32,573 bases of DNA, from positions 1 through 32,573 of the IMG/VR virus record IMGVR_UViG_3300024520_000311. One strand, 5' to 3'. The stretch is from a virus. Below are positions 5,559 to 12,017 of this stretch, in pieces; within the stretch, counting starts at the first letter, position 1; every line of letters begins with the position of its first letter. The notes under the pieces were generated by a model, which was given only the letters and a program-made list of their open reading frames with translations, searched no databases and had not been told where the DNA came from. A program made the translations under genes and the position numbers.

Positions 5559-5782
5559 ATGCACCCCCCAGTCAACTGGCCTAATAGAACTAAGCCCATT
5601 GCCTCGAGGTCTATAACGCCATCACCGAGGTACACGGTATTCAGGCACCAATATTCCCCGTCTGCCCAGAACCACGTCCATCTATTACAGACGTCGTGCC
5701 CGTCAAACTCAAACAGTTGATCCCTGCCTTGGTGATACATAATCCAGGGGTCTGGGGGTCTGTCGTCAGTCATTAGTTTCAT
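5555..5782 (-). CDS. Tryptophan-rich hypothetical protein, 75 aa
   Basis: Residues 13-46 contain six tryptophans, and two cysteines flank the RWTWFWADGEYW stretch, suggesting a compact beta domain, possibly metal- or ligand-binding. The C-terminus has a DGVIDLEAMGLVLLGQL helix. The ATG follows AAGAGGTAACGA, which itself follows a hairpin (5795-5814), echoing the hairpin-plus-ribosome-site arrangement of the early block. Function unknown. Confidence 0.6.
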   Translation of the reverse strand: MKLMTDDRPPDPWIMYHQGRDQLFEFDGHDVCNRWTWFWADGEYWCLNTVYLGDGVIDLEAMGLVLLGQLTGGCI

Positions 5783-5794
5783 TCGTTACCTCTT

Positions 5795-5814
5795 AACCCG
5801 GATCTACCGGGGTT
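5795..5814 (-). promoter_or_regulatory. Hairpin next to the ribosome site of the 75-aa gene
   Basis: Minus strand AACCCCGGTAGATCCGGGTT pairs as AACCC..GG with CC..GGGTT (one bulged base) and is followed by AAGAGGTAACGAATG. The stop of the preceding gene lies in the stem. It has no T-run, so a stability or translation element is more likely than a terminator. Confidence 0.45.
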
Positions 5815-6199
5815 ATGGTTCGGGTTGTTCATCGTTTTCCTCTAGCCACTTACGGGCTCTCCGCCCACCCTCTAACTTATATTCCCAAGTTTCTCGCTCC
5901 CCATAGAACCGAATCACTTCCGTAGCGGTGGTGAGGTTTCTTCCAATTTTTCTTAGCTCGTTTTCTCTATTAAGAAGTTTATAATCCATCAACTTAATCT
6001 TTTCGACCAATTGCATATAAGCCTCTTGCCTGTATTCCATATACTCCGAGTTGGCGTGGAAAGCGGATCTTGTCTTAAAATAATCGGGTAACATCATGGC
6101 TGTATTAACCCATTGGTCAAATGTTACCCTATTCGGTGCAATTGCTTCCTGTTTGGTGTGATTGTCGTCGTTCTCTTCTTCAATTACTAACCTTTTCAT
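5813..6199 (-). CDS. Hypothetical protein, 128 aa; fused member of a split paralogue family
   Basis: The N-terminal part carries RVTFDQW (from about residue 24) and AFHANSEY (about 46-53). The C-terminal part carries TTATEVIRFYGE and ARKWLEENDE. The first pair recurs in the 74-aa gene at 6554-6778 and the second pair in the 110-aa gene at 6219-6551, so this protein equals the two neighbours joined with the middle shortened. The shared segments are nearly identical at DNA level too (for example 5898-5936 with 6391-6429, 38 of 39 bases). ATG follows AAGGAGAATAAA. No known domain; a helical protein of unknown role. Confidence 0.65.
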   Translation of the reverse strand: MKRLVIEEENDDNHTKQEAIAPNRVTFDQWVNTAMMLPDYFKTRSAFHANSEYMEYRQEAYMQLVEKIKLMDYKLLNRENELRKIGRNLTTATEVIRFYGERETWEYKLEGGRRARKWLEENDEQPEP

Positions 6200-6218
6200 T
6201 TTATTCTCCTTTTACGGG

Positions 6219-6551
6219 TTATTCATCATTCTCTTCTAGCCACTTGCGGGCTTTGTAGCCTAGCTGGGCATTTGTCTTTTGCCAAATCAAACCCGTTTGA
6301 AAATTCGTTACGTTCTGGGCATCCTTTAAGGTAAGCCCCATAGTCTCTGCTATATATTCTTCGTCTGGATGTTTGCTAAAGTTATCGTATTCCCCATAGA
6401 ACCGAATCACTTCCGTAGCGGCGGTGAGGCTGTCTTCAAGTGCGGCAATGCGGTCACCGCATCTAATCAGAATACTGCGAACATAAAAATGAGACTTCTC
6501 TTCAGTAGCTTGCTTTATTAGGTCAATTATTTGCTCTGATAGATCATTCAT
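6219..6551 (-). CDS. Hypothetical protein, 110 aa; paralogue of the C-terminal half of the 128-aa neighbour
   Basis: A helical N-terminus (LSEQIIDLIKQATEEK) is followed by TAATEVIRFYGE and, at the end, ARKWLEENDE. Both are shared with the downstream 128-aa protein, with an unrelated insert between them. A GAAGGA ribosome site lies inside the end of the upstream gene. The likely origin is a tandem duplication followed by divergence and gene splitting or fusion. Function unknown. Confidence 0.65.
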   Translation of the reverse strand: MNDLSEQIIDLIKQATEEKSHFYVRSILIRCGDRIAALEDSLTAATEVIRFYGEYDNFSKHPDEEYIAETMGLTLKDAQNVTNFQTGLIWQKTNAQLGYKARKWLEENDE

Positions 6552-6553
6552 CT

Positions 6554-6778
6554 TTAAGTCCTTCGATACACTTCGCCTGCTAGTTTGTTCTCTAGCATAT
6601 CCGTATACTCCGAGTTGGCGTGGAAGGCTTGTGTTATTGATAATCCACTTAAACCCTCTTCAAAGCTGGCTACCCTCATAACATGATCTATGTTGCCCAC
6701 CAATTCACCCATGAATGTATCGGAGGTATATCTTTCTTTCCATTCCTCAAAAGTCACCCGCTTAGGTGTATCACTCAT
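6554..6778 (-). CDS. Hypothetical protein, 74 aa; paralogue of the N-terminal half of the 128-aa neighbour
   Basis: Start ATG 6778-6776 overlaps the upstream stop (ATGA); a GTG two codons earlier is possible but lacks that coupling. The protein shows PKRVTFEEW near residue 6 and QAFHANSEYTDML near the end, matching NRVTFDQW and SAFHANSEYMEY of the 128-aa protein. The DNA around the second motif is identical over 22 bases (6604-6625 with 6040-6061). It is followed within 3 nt by the 110-aa gene. Function unknown. Confidence 0.65.
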   Translation of the reverse strand: MSDTPKRVTFEEWKERYTSDTFMGELVGNIDHVMRVASFEEGLSGLSITQAFHANSEYTDMLENKLAGEVYRRT

Positions 6779-6996
6779 CCCCACATATCCTCTTGCTCTA
6801 CCCGCTCCATCTGCTTCTTAATATCTTTGGAGGGGTGATAAGCCTTAAACTTTTTGAATGGCATCGGCGGAATGAAGCCGCCTTTCTTGTTGGAGAGTTT
6901 CATCCCCTGGCTTGCTATAATAAACCATGCCAAAGACATACCGGACATATTTCCCAGCACGAATAGTAATGTGTATATAATAATTTCTTTACTCAA
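6775..6996 (-). CDS. Small single-span membrane protein, 73 aa
   Basis: Residues 4-28 (EIIIYTLLFVLGNMSGMSLAWF) are a membrane helix; the remaining ~45 residues are basic and likely cytoplasmic, ending QMERVEQEDMWG. The start is a TTG at 6996 preceded by AGGGGGAG within the end of the TerL nuclease gene, and its stop overlaps the next start. No family recognised. Its place directly after the terminase could be coincidental. Confidence 0.6.
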   Translation of the reverse strand: MSKEIIIYTLLFVLGNMSGMSLAWFIIASQGMKLSNKKGGFIPPMPFKKFKAYHPSKDIKKQMERVEQEDMWG

Positions 6997-7681
6997 ATTG
7001 ACTCCCCCTAGCTCGTTTCGATTTCTTTTCTAGCAATTTGAGTTTCTCTCGTAAATTCGCAGGGCGTTTAATATCCTCGGCAGGCCAGATCGCCCCCCAG
7101 TCATTGGAGTGAGCCTGCTTAATTGCCTGCAGGGCGATACACGCTGCGACGACCCTATCTTTTCCGCCCATCAGTATGTCCCCGCCTGGCTCAATGACTA
7201 GTGTCATCATTTCACGCAAAAGCGCCTGGTCCCATAACTGCAGAGTGCCTTCTCTGACTGCGGCGACAAACTCATCCAGCATTAACATTTTAGATTTTTT
7301 ATTTGAGTGCCAACCAATCTTTTTGGTATAGGCTTCTGATCTTTCTTCTTTTATCTGACGGGTGTAAACATTTAAATAACCTTTTCTTTTTACTTGTGCC
7401 ATCGTGGCGTGACCGTGGTTATTTATTTCCACTGCAACTAGTGCTTGATTATAAAACGATCCAATTTTACAAACTAACTCGCCAAATAAGTCGGGGTCCA
7501 TCTTGCCGTGCCACGAAGCACAGTGCTCAAGTCGTTTGTTAATAACAAAGACGGAAGAAAAATCCCCCAGCTCTAAACCTTCCGCGACGTCTGCACCGAG
7601 TGCATAGATGTCTCCGGGGTTTGGCTCCTGGTAAACTTTTAAACGACCATCAGCTCTTGGTGTTAGTGTTATGCTCGACAA
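6989..7681 (-). CDS. terL: Large terminase, C-terminal nuclease half, 230 aa (split gene)
   Basis: The RNase H-like headful nuclease that cuts packaged DNA. It opens with GRLKVYQEPNPGDIYALGADVAEG, the junction usually found between ATPase and nuclease in intact TerL. Acidic residues fitting the three metal ligands are present: D31 (GADVAEG), E85 (VAVEINNHG) and D175 (GGKDRVVAA). It starts at a TTG with GGAG 6 nt upstream, in a different frame from both the ATPase gene and the 65-aa ORF between them. The nuclease alone would have no motor, so I infer that it works as a separate chain in complex with the ATPase half. Its end overlaps the next gene. Confidence 0.85.
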   Translation of the reverse strand: MSSITLTPRADGRLKVYQEPNPGDIYALGADVAEGLELGDFSSVFVINKRLEHCASWHGKMDPDLFGELVCKIGSFYNQALVAVEINNHGHATMAQVKRKGYLNVYTRQIKEERSEAYTKKIGWHSNKKSKMLMLDEFVAAVREGTLQLWDQALLREMMTLVIEPGGDILMGGKDRVVAACIALQAIKQAHSNDWGAIWPAEDIKRPANLREKLKLLEKKSKRARGSQFE

Positions 7682-7847
7682 GGTGACTCCATGTTTGAAT
7701 TTTGCGCTTCACTTTGCCGCAAATTTGGCATCGTGTGGTGATACTTTCGGTCTGCTTGTCGAAATCTACGTTTCGTTCTATCAATTCGTAGTGTCCGTGA
7801 CGAAATAAAGCACAAATTAACTGCTTTAATTGACGCTTAAAGTTCAT
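7650..7847 (-). CDS. Zinc-ribbon-like protein inserted between the two terL halves, 65 aa
   Basis: Start ATG 7847 has GAGGAAAA upstream inside the ATPase gene end. The protein has a lysine-rich N-terminus, C-A-L-F-R-H-G-H near residues 11-18, and a C-x2-C knuckle in TRCQICGKVK near residues 37-46, suggesting a small metal-binding domain of the kind seen in many tiny phage proteins. It overlaps the ATPase gene by 11 nt and the nuclease gene by 32 nt, in a frame different from each. It could bridge the two terminase halves, bind DNA, or be a passenger whose insertion split terL. Confidence 0.6.
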   Translation of the reverse strand: MNFKRQLKQLICALFRHGHYELIERNVDFDKQTESITTRCQICGKVKRKIQTWSHLVEHNTNTKS

Positions 7848-8865
7848 AACATTTTTCCTCGCCCTTAAGAGCCTTAGCTTTCGCCATATCAAGTAGATCA
7901 AGTATTAATTCGGAGTCAAACACCGTCCTGCCGGATGCAATGAATGCTTCTTCGGCGGAAGCGGGGTATTCTTGTTTAAATTGCGAGACAGGGTCCATTA
8001 AAGCGTTACCCATCTCGTTTCTAATCTTCCAACGTCGCCATGCGAGCTTTGTGTCGGTTATGAGAGGGAAACGTCGCTTAATATCTTCTTCTTCTTTGTT
8101 ACAGACAAAAGATTCGTCCCACATTTCGTATTCGGGGTTTTCCCACCATGGAAAAAACACTGGCGTGTAATCTGACTCACCTGCCTCTGCCATTTTCCAT
8201 CTAATGTAAAATTCTTCGCCTTCACCCGCCATACCATTGGCAGTTGACTCCATAATCACGGTCGTGCCGATTTGTCTCGGTACAGCTTGTAATAACCCCG
8301 TAATTACCTTGCCTCCTTTCTTCCAGAAGGCACATTCACTCATATGCAGCGTATTTATCGTTCCCGACCGACCGGCAGTCTCTTTATTGGCGGTTTCGAC
8401 GGAAATTGAAGATAATAAGCCTTTATAGGCAACATCATCGGCTTTTGCCTTATTATCGCCCAAAAGTGGGTTTTCAAAGACTAATTCCTTCTTATTTGAG
8501 TATCTTTTCATTGGCTGTACGAATTCCGGACTATAATTGTAATACCGGTTGCACATGCCAAATAAATTCGCAGTGGCGTCTTGATCGTGGGCAATGATAA
8601 CGGCACGCTTGTATTTGTTGGTCGCACAAATGTGATACGTTAAAGCGGTCGACCAAGTTGAGATACCAATCTGCCTAGCTTTCAAAACTATAATACGAAC
8701 TGGCTTTTTGTATCGTTGTGCTTTTACAATTTGCCACATCTTTTCCTGGTAAGAATTAAATCTTAGCGGAACTAAAGTTGATTCCTTAGTCAGGATGTTC
8801 AGGTACTTGGTGTAGTACGATAAATCCCTAATGGCTTCGGCGGTTGTCCTAGCAGGTTCGATCAT
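7837..8865 (-). CDS. terL: Large terminase, N-terminal ATPase half, 342 aa (split gene)
   Basis: The packaging ATPase that pumps DNA through the portal. A variant Walker A (KARQIGIST, residues 62-70) of the type used by many terminases, a Walker B region with catalytic glutamate (TLHMSECAFW, E177) and a coupling motif MESTANG (204-210) are all present. The C-terminus reaches the typical ATPase end PASAEEAFIASGRTVFD and then stops, just where an intact TerL would continue into the nuclease. The ATG overlaps the stop of the upstream methyltransferase-like gene (ATGA). No residue needed for ATP hydrolysis appears lost, so this is a genuine split rather than decay. Confidence 0.9.
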   Translation of the reverse strand: MIEPARTTAEAIRDLSYYTKYLNILTKESTLVPLRFNSYQEKMWQIVKAQRYKKPVRIIVLKARQIGISTWSTALTYHICATNKYKRAVIIAHDQDATANLFGMCNRYYNYSPEFVQPMKRYSNKKELVFENPLLGDNKAKADDVAYKGLLSSISVETANKETAGRSGTINTLHMSECAFWKKGGKVITGLLQAVPRQIGTTVIMESTANGMAGEGEEFYIRWKMAEAGESDYTPVFFPWWENPEYEMWDESFVCNKEEEDIKRRFPLITDTKLAWRRWKIRNEMGNALMDPVSQFKQEYPASAEEAFIASGRTVFDSELILDLLDMAKAKALKGEEKCYEL

Positions 8866-9284
8866 AGTACCTCATATATCCTAAACCAGCCGCCCACAAT
8901 TAACCGGCTGTAAATTTCGGCGAACTTGTTCTTCCGCAACAGCTTACCCCACTGAGCATCATAATAAACGATATACCCTTGCGCATCTTTTAGGTGGGCA
9001 TTTAGTCTTGCCGTATTCTGAGCAGCAAAAGGATTAAACATATAATAAATAGTAGGCTCACCGCTGGCGGGAGTGTCGAAGAAGTCCTCACCTTTGGTTA
9101 TTTCATAACCTGTAATAGAGGCGAAGCCACTTACTTTAGAGGTCACAAAGCCTTCACCCCCACCAATATCTACAAAGTGATACTCACTTCTAGTAACCAG
9201 TGCATCTACTCTTTCAAGCATGAACTTAATCACATCTGACTGAGTGTTGGCGTTGTAAATTCTAGGCCGGACATCTCTTCCCAT
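8862..9284 (-). CDS. Small SAM-dependent methyltransferase-like protein, 140 aa
   Basis: FVDIGGGEGFVTSKV near residues 37-51 is a good SAM-binding motif I (hydrophobic-x-D-x-G-x-G-x-G), followed by GYEITKGEDF, an acidic motif II at the expected distance, and YYMFNPFA near 80-87 in the place of motif IV. The protein is short for a class I methyltransferase (usually about 200 residues or more), and no target-recognition domain is visible. The order of motifs resembles small phage or ribosomal-type enzymes. Coupled by TAATG to the 56-aa gene and by ATGA to the terminase ATPase. Substrate unknown: DNA, RNA or protein. Confidence 0.55.
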   Translation of the reverse strand: MGRDVRPRIYNANTQSDVIKFMLERVDALVTRSEYHFVDIGGGEGFVTSKVSGFASITGYEITKGEDFFDTPASGEPTIYYMFNPFAAQNTARLNAHLKDAQGYIVYYDAQWGKLLRKNKFAEIYSRLIVGGWFRIYEVL

Positions 9285-9454
9285 TATGGCGCGTCTGTCT
9301 CTACTAATTCAATTACAATATAAGATTGATCGGAAGGGTCTAACTGAATAGACTCAACATCAACACTCTGTAACACTTCTGATGGCAGCAATAAGTCCAA
9401 TGCTTCCTGTTTACCAATTCTAAACTTTAGTTTCTGTTTCTTTTGTGCTGCCAT
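9284..9454 (-). CDS. Small hypothetical protein, 56 aa
   Basis: A short gene found by reading the minus strand in the gap before the methyltransferase gene. The ATG at 9454-9452 has a near-perfect ribosome site (AGGAGGATACA), and the TAA shares its last base with the next ATG (TAATG). The protein begins MAAQKKQKLKFRIGKQEALD, a basic leader followed by an acidic second half ending IVIELVETDAP. No domain recognised. The strong ribosome site and the exact coupling make it a confident gene call. Confidence 0.75.
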   Translation of the reverse strand: MAAQKKQKLKFRIGKQEALDLLLPSEVLQSVDVESIQLDPSDQSYIVIELVETDAP

Positions 9455-9463
9455 TGTATCCTC

Positions 9464-10204
9464 CTAATTGGCGTGCCCAACAATAAGTATCCCGTTGTGA
9501 TTGCAATGTAAATTCTCCTGGTCAAAGCCATGGGTTATATGCTCCGCAGTTAGTGGTACATAATAGGCATATTGAACAAAGGAATGAGGAGCAACAGCCC
9601 CACCGTTATCTATTTGTTGAAATAAATTGTTTAAATGATACACCTTTCCGGATGTAGTAACCGCAGTAATCCCCACACCATTATAAGCTATCCCTGACCA
9701 AATTATTCCACCGATAGCTGCACTTCTAATCTGTTTATTTCCTATGTGAATTATTACCCCCTTCTCTCCGGATCCATCATTATGATTTAAATAAAGGTTT
9801 TTCCCGTCCGTTGTTAAGTCTCTAATTATTGAAGAAGGGTTAGGACCAAAGTTTACGTTAAACATGTTAGCCAGGAGTTTTCCAGCCTTGTTCATTGCAG
9901 CCACTTTCTTAGTTTTAACAGATAGCATCCCAACAGTATTGTCATCATAATAAGCAACAAATAAGTTGATCCCATCAGTAACTATGCCTGTTAAATACTG
10001 AAGCCCTGGCAATGCTGGTCTTAGGTCAATTCTTGCTGTTACCCTGAAATTTCCATTAAGTATTTGAGCTATGTTTAAATAGTATTGTTCGGTAATATAA
10101 TGATTGTGACCATCACTACAGCCACCAGTAAAGATAAGAGGTGCAGCTATATCAGCAACATACCTGTCATGTTGTTCGTTGTAGAATCCCGAACCCTTTG
10201 CCAT
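9464..10204 (-). CDS. Beta-propeller-like protein, 246 aa, possible virion appendage
   Basis: Repeated blade-like segments are visible: TDGINLFVAYYDD, TDGKNLYLNHNDG, YNGVGITAVTTSGKVYHL and SDGHNHYITEQYY, each a strand-turn-strand around a small D/N-G turn, with spacing of about 40-60 residues. That suggests a propeller or a related all-beta fold. There is no signal peptide. It is coupled by TAATG to the 458-aa repeat-rich structural-type protein upstream, so the two may form one appendage. Possible histidine-rich ends (GHNHYI near the start, HCNHNG near the end) might bind metal. Receptor binding is inference; a catalytic propeller cannot be excluded. Confidence 0.5.
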   Translation of the reverse strand: MAKGSGFYNEQHDRYVADIAAPLIFTGGCSDGHNHYITEQYYLNIAQILNGNFRVTARIDLRPALPGLQYLTGIVTDGINLFVAYYDDNTVGMLSVKTKKVAAMNKAGKLLANMFNVNFGPNPSSIIRDLTTDGKNLYLNHNDGSGEKGVIIHIGNKQIRSAAIGGIIWSGIAYNGVGITAVTTSGKVYHLNNLFQQIDNGGAVAPHSFVQYAYYVPLTAEHITHGFDQENLHCNHNGILIVGHAN

Positions 10205-11580
10205 TAGTTTCTTAGACCAATTTCTGAGTTGGTTATAGTGTAAAATTTCCCACTTGGAGAGGCTGTTGCATCGGATGAAACTGTGCCGACTATTCTGATC
10301 GTATCTGCTCCACCTAATGGAAACATGACAGAAACATTTATTGCCGTACCAGTTCCTACATCTTCATATTTAAAGAAAGCCCAGAAGCCTGAGGTAACCT
10401 CAAAATAAGTGCCTCCAGAAGATTTCTCTTCTAATGTCCACTGGAAATCTGTTGGATTGGAGTTTGATTCTATTGTAAACATGAAACTGGCATACCTAAA
10501 CCCAGTAACATCAATGTCTCCCGAGTTATGGGATTCACTTGCTGTATCATAAATATCATCTAATCCACTCAGAGCTACTGACTTTCTGTGAGCTAGGTCA
10601 GCTACTAGGTGTTGCCCATTTTGCAATGCAATTGAATTTACCCTATCGGCTGCGGCTACATCAGCGGTATGACCAGAAGTATTGAAGTCAATCGCCTTGG
10701 CTCCTGTCTTAACCGGATTACCTGAATCAGCGGAGTCATTGGCTACATCGCCAGCAGCTACGACATCGTTGTTATCGCCAAGATTTACAAGCGTTCCATT
10801 TGTTGAATCGCCTCTTGCTCTGTCCCAGGTTGTCCCATCATAAACATGAGAGAAAGCACCGACTGAGGTAGTTGATGGGTTAGCGGTATCGTCTGCCAAT
10901 GAAGATGCAGCAACAAATCTGTCTCTTACCGCTTCGACTGCCGTTGTATTAGTAGTTTGTCTGGTTGATGTTGCTGCTCCTGGGACAGTCACAGACCATG
11001 CACCAGATTGAGTTGCGACTACTGTACCACTAACAGATAGAGTGTCGCCTGTTTGGTTAATGATTGGAATACCATCGGAGTCTAGATTGCTTACTTTCAC
11101 ATTATGACCATCACCTAGTAACCCGGCAACGGCTACACCAATATCTGACAGTCTTAGTTCTGCATTTGTTAATGGTCCAGTGACCGCTATAGATGTATTA
11201 CTAATGGTTACGTCGTGATCGTTTGATAATTGACCTGATGCGGTCGCAAGTGTTCCAGCGGTATCATTAGTTATTGGAACAGCATTAGTCCCTGATACAT
11301 CTGTGCCACCTACTTGAATTGTAGCATTGGCGTTTAAGTTTGCCCTGGTTGCCTGGCTTATGGGCACGGCGTTTAAATCTGAAACTGCCGTTCCCAATAC
11401 CTTGATTAAATCGACTTCTGTTTCTACTCCGCCTAAGGCAACTTGGGATGTTTGGATGTTTACATCCATCGCCCGCTTATCATTACCTACATCTTTTGTG
11501 GATGTTATGTCTAGATCATCATTGTCCGCTGGCTTTGGTGCCGCTGCTATAGTCTCTTTGGCAGAAATCCGTTCTCCCAT
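10204..11580 (-). CDS. Repeat-rich virion appendage/fibre protein, 458 aa
   Basis: Low-charge, Thr/Ser/Asn/Asp/Val-rich protein with recurring motifs such as GTNAVPITNDTAG, SVSGTVVATQSGAWSVTV and LxDxxDVxxxN. This composition typifies phage fibre or neck/tail appendage proteins built from short beta repeats. The last ~120 residues look like a globular jelly-roll-like end (FMFTIESNSN ... FKYEDVGTGTAINVSVMF). Good ribosome site (AAGGAGGATTAA). Encoded on the strand opposite to the main virion operon, in the TerL operon, so its timing may differ from the other virion genes. Confidence 0.6.
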   Translation of the reverse strand: MGERISAKETIAAAPKPADNDDLDITSTKDVGNDKRAMDVNIQTSQVALGGVETEVDLIKVLGTAVSDLNAVPISQATRANLNANATIQVGGTDVSGTNAVPITNDTAGTLATASGQLSNDHDVTISNTSIAVTGPLTNAELRLSDIGVAVAGLLGDGHNVKVSNLDSDGIPIINQTGDTLSVSGTVVATQSGAWSVTVPGAATSTRQTTNTTAVEAVRDRFVAASSLADDTANPSTTSVGAFSHVYDGTTWDRARGDSTNGTLVNLGDNNDVVAAGDVANDSADSGNPVKTGAKAIDFNTSGHTADVAAADRVNSIALQNGQHLVADLAHRKSVALSGLDDIYDTASESHNSGDIDVTGFRYASFMFTIESNSNPTDFQWTLEEKSSGGTYFEVTSGFWAFFKYEDVGTGTAINVSVMFPLGGADTIRIVGTVSSDATASPSGKFYTITNSEIGLRN

Positions 11581-11964
11581 TTAATCCTCCTTGAAAGTAT
11601 CTATGGCGCGATCGGAAACCCCATACGAGGCAAGTTCTTTGGCAAGGTCGCCCGTGAAGTATGAGGCTTCTTTCTCGCTGGCTCCCGAAGGAGTTTCTTT
11701 TCCTATTTCGATCATTCCCTTTTCTTTTAGAACGCGCTCATATTCTCTACGTCCACCGACGTTTTGTCCAAGTTGAGGCTGCCATCCGGATGAGAACCCA
11801 TCCTTTATGCGGTTTTTTGGGGATTCAATGTGTGATTGGTAGCCGTTGTCTAAAATACCCACGTTATTTTCTTTAACGTAAGCCAAGGCTTCCGGAGGTG
11901 ACAGATACCTAATATTATCAGGTTTATCCGTAAATTTGAATTTAAAGTATCGCGTCCTTGCCAT
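11581..11964 (-). CDS. Hypothetical phage protein, 127 aa; first gene of the TerL operon
   Basis: Starts MARTRYFKFKFTDKPDNIRYLSP. A glycine-rich segment follows, then GWQPQLGQNVGGRREYERVLKEKGMIEIG, a layout that reminds me of small phage proteins encoded near head genes (an apparent targeting loop followed by a basic helix). The C-terminal half is helical and charged. No domain can be named. It is the promoter-proximal gene of the leftward operon. Its start codon overlaps the -35 of the divergent rightward promoter, so the two operons compete at this point. Confidence 0.6.
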   Translation of the reverse strand: MARTRYFKFKFTDKPDNIRYLSPPEALAYVKENNVGILDNGYQSHIESPKNRIKDGFSSGWQPQLGQNVGGRREYERVLKEKGMIEIGKETPSGASEKEASYFTGDLAKELASYGVSDRAIDTFKED

Positions 11965-11986
11965 AATGCTTAAATCCTAACATAAT
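11958..11986 (+). promoter_or_regulatory. Sigma70-type promoter for the late (portal) operon
   Basis: TTGCCA (11958-11963), exactly 17 bp, then CATAAT (11981-11986): five of six matches in each box with the ideal spacer. The expected start is near 11993, 25 nt before the portal start. The -35 lies on the start codon of the divergent leftward gene. The gap between the two operons is only 53 bp. Confidence 0.6.
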
Positions 11987-12017
11987 TAAGTTTTAGAAGT
12001 CTAACGGAGTAGATTCT

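Noticed and set aside
7650-7850. Sequencing frameshift as the cause of the terL split
   Set aside because: Two frame changes plus a separate ORF with its own ribosome site and C-x2-C motif would be needed, and the split falls exactly between domains. Read data could still overturn this.
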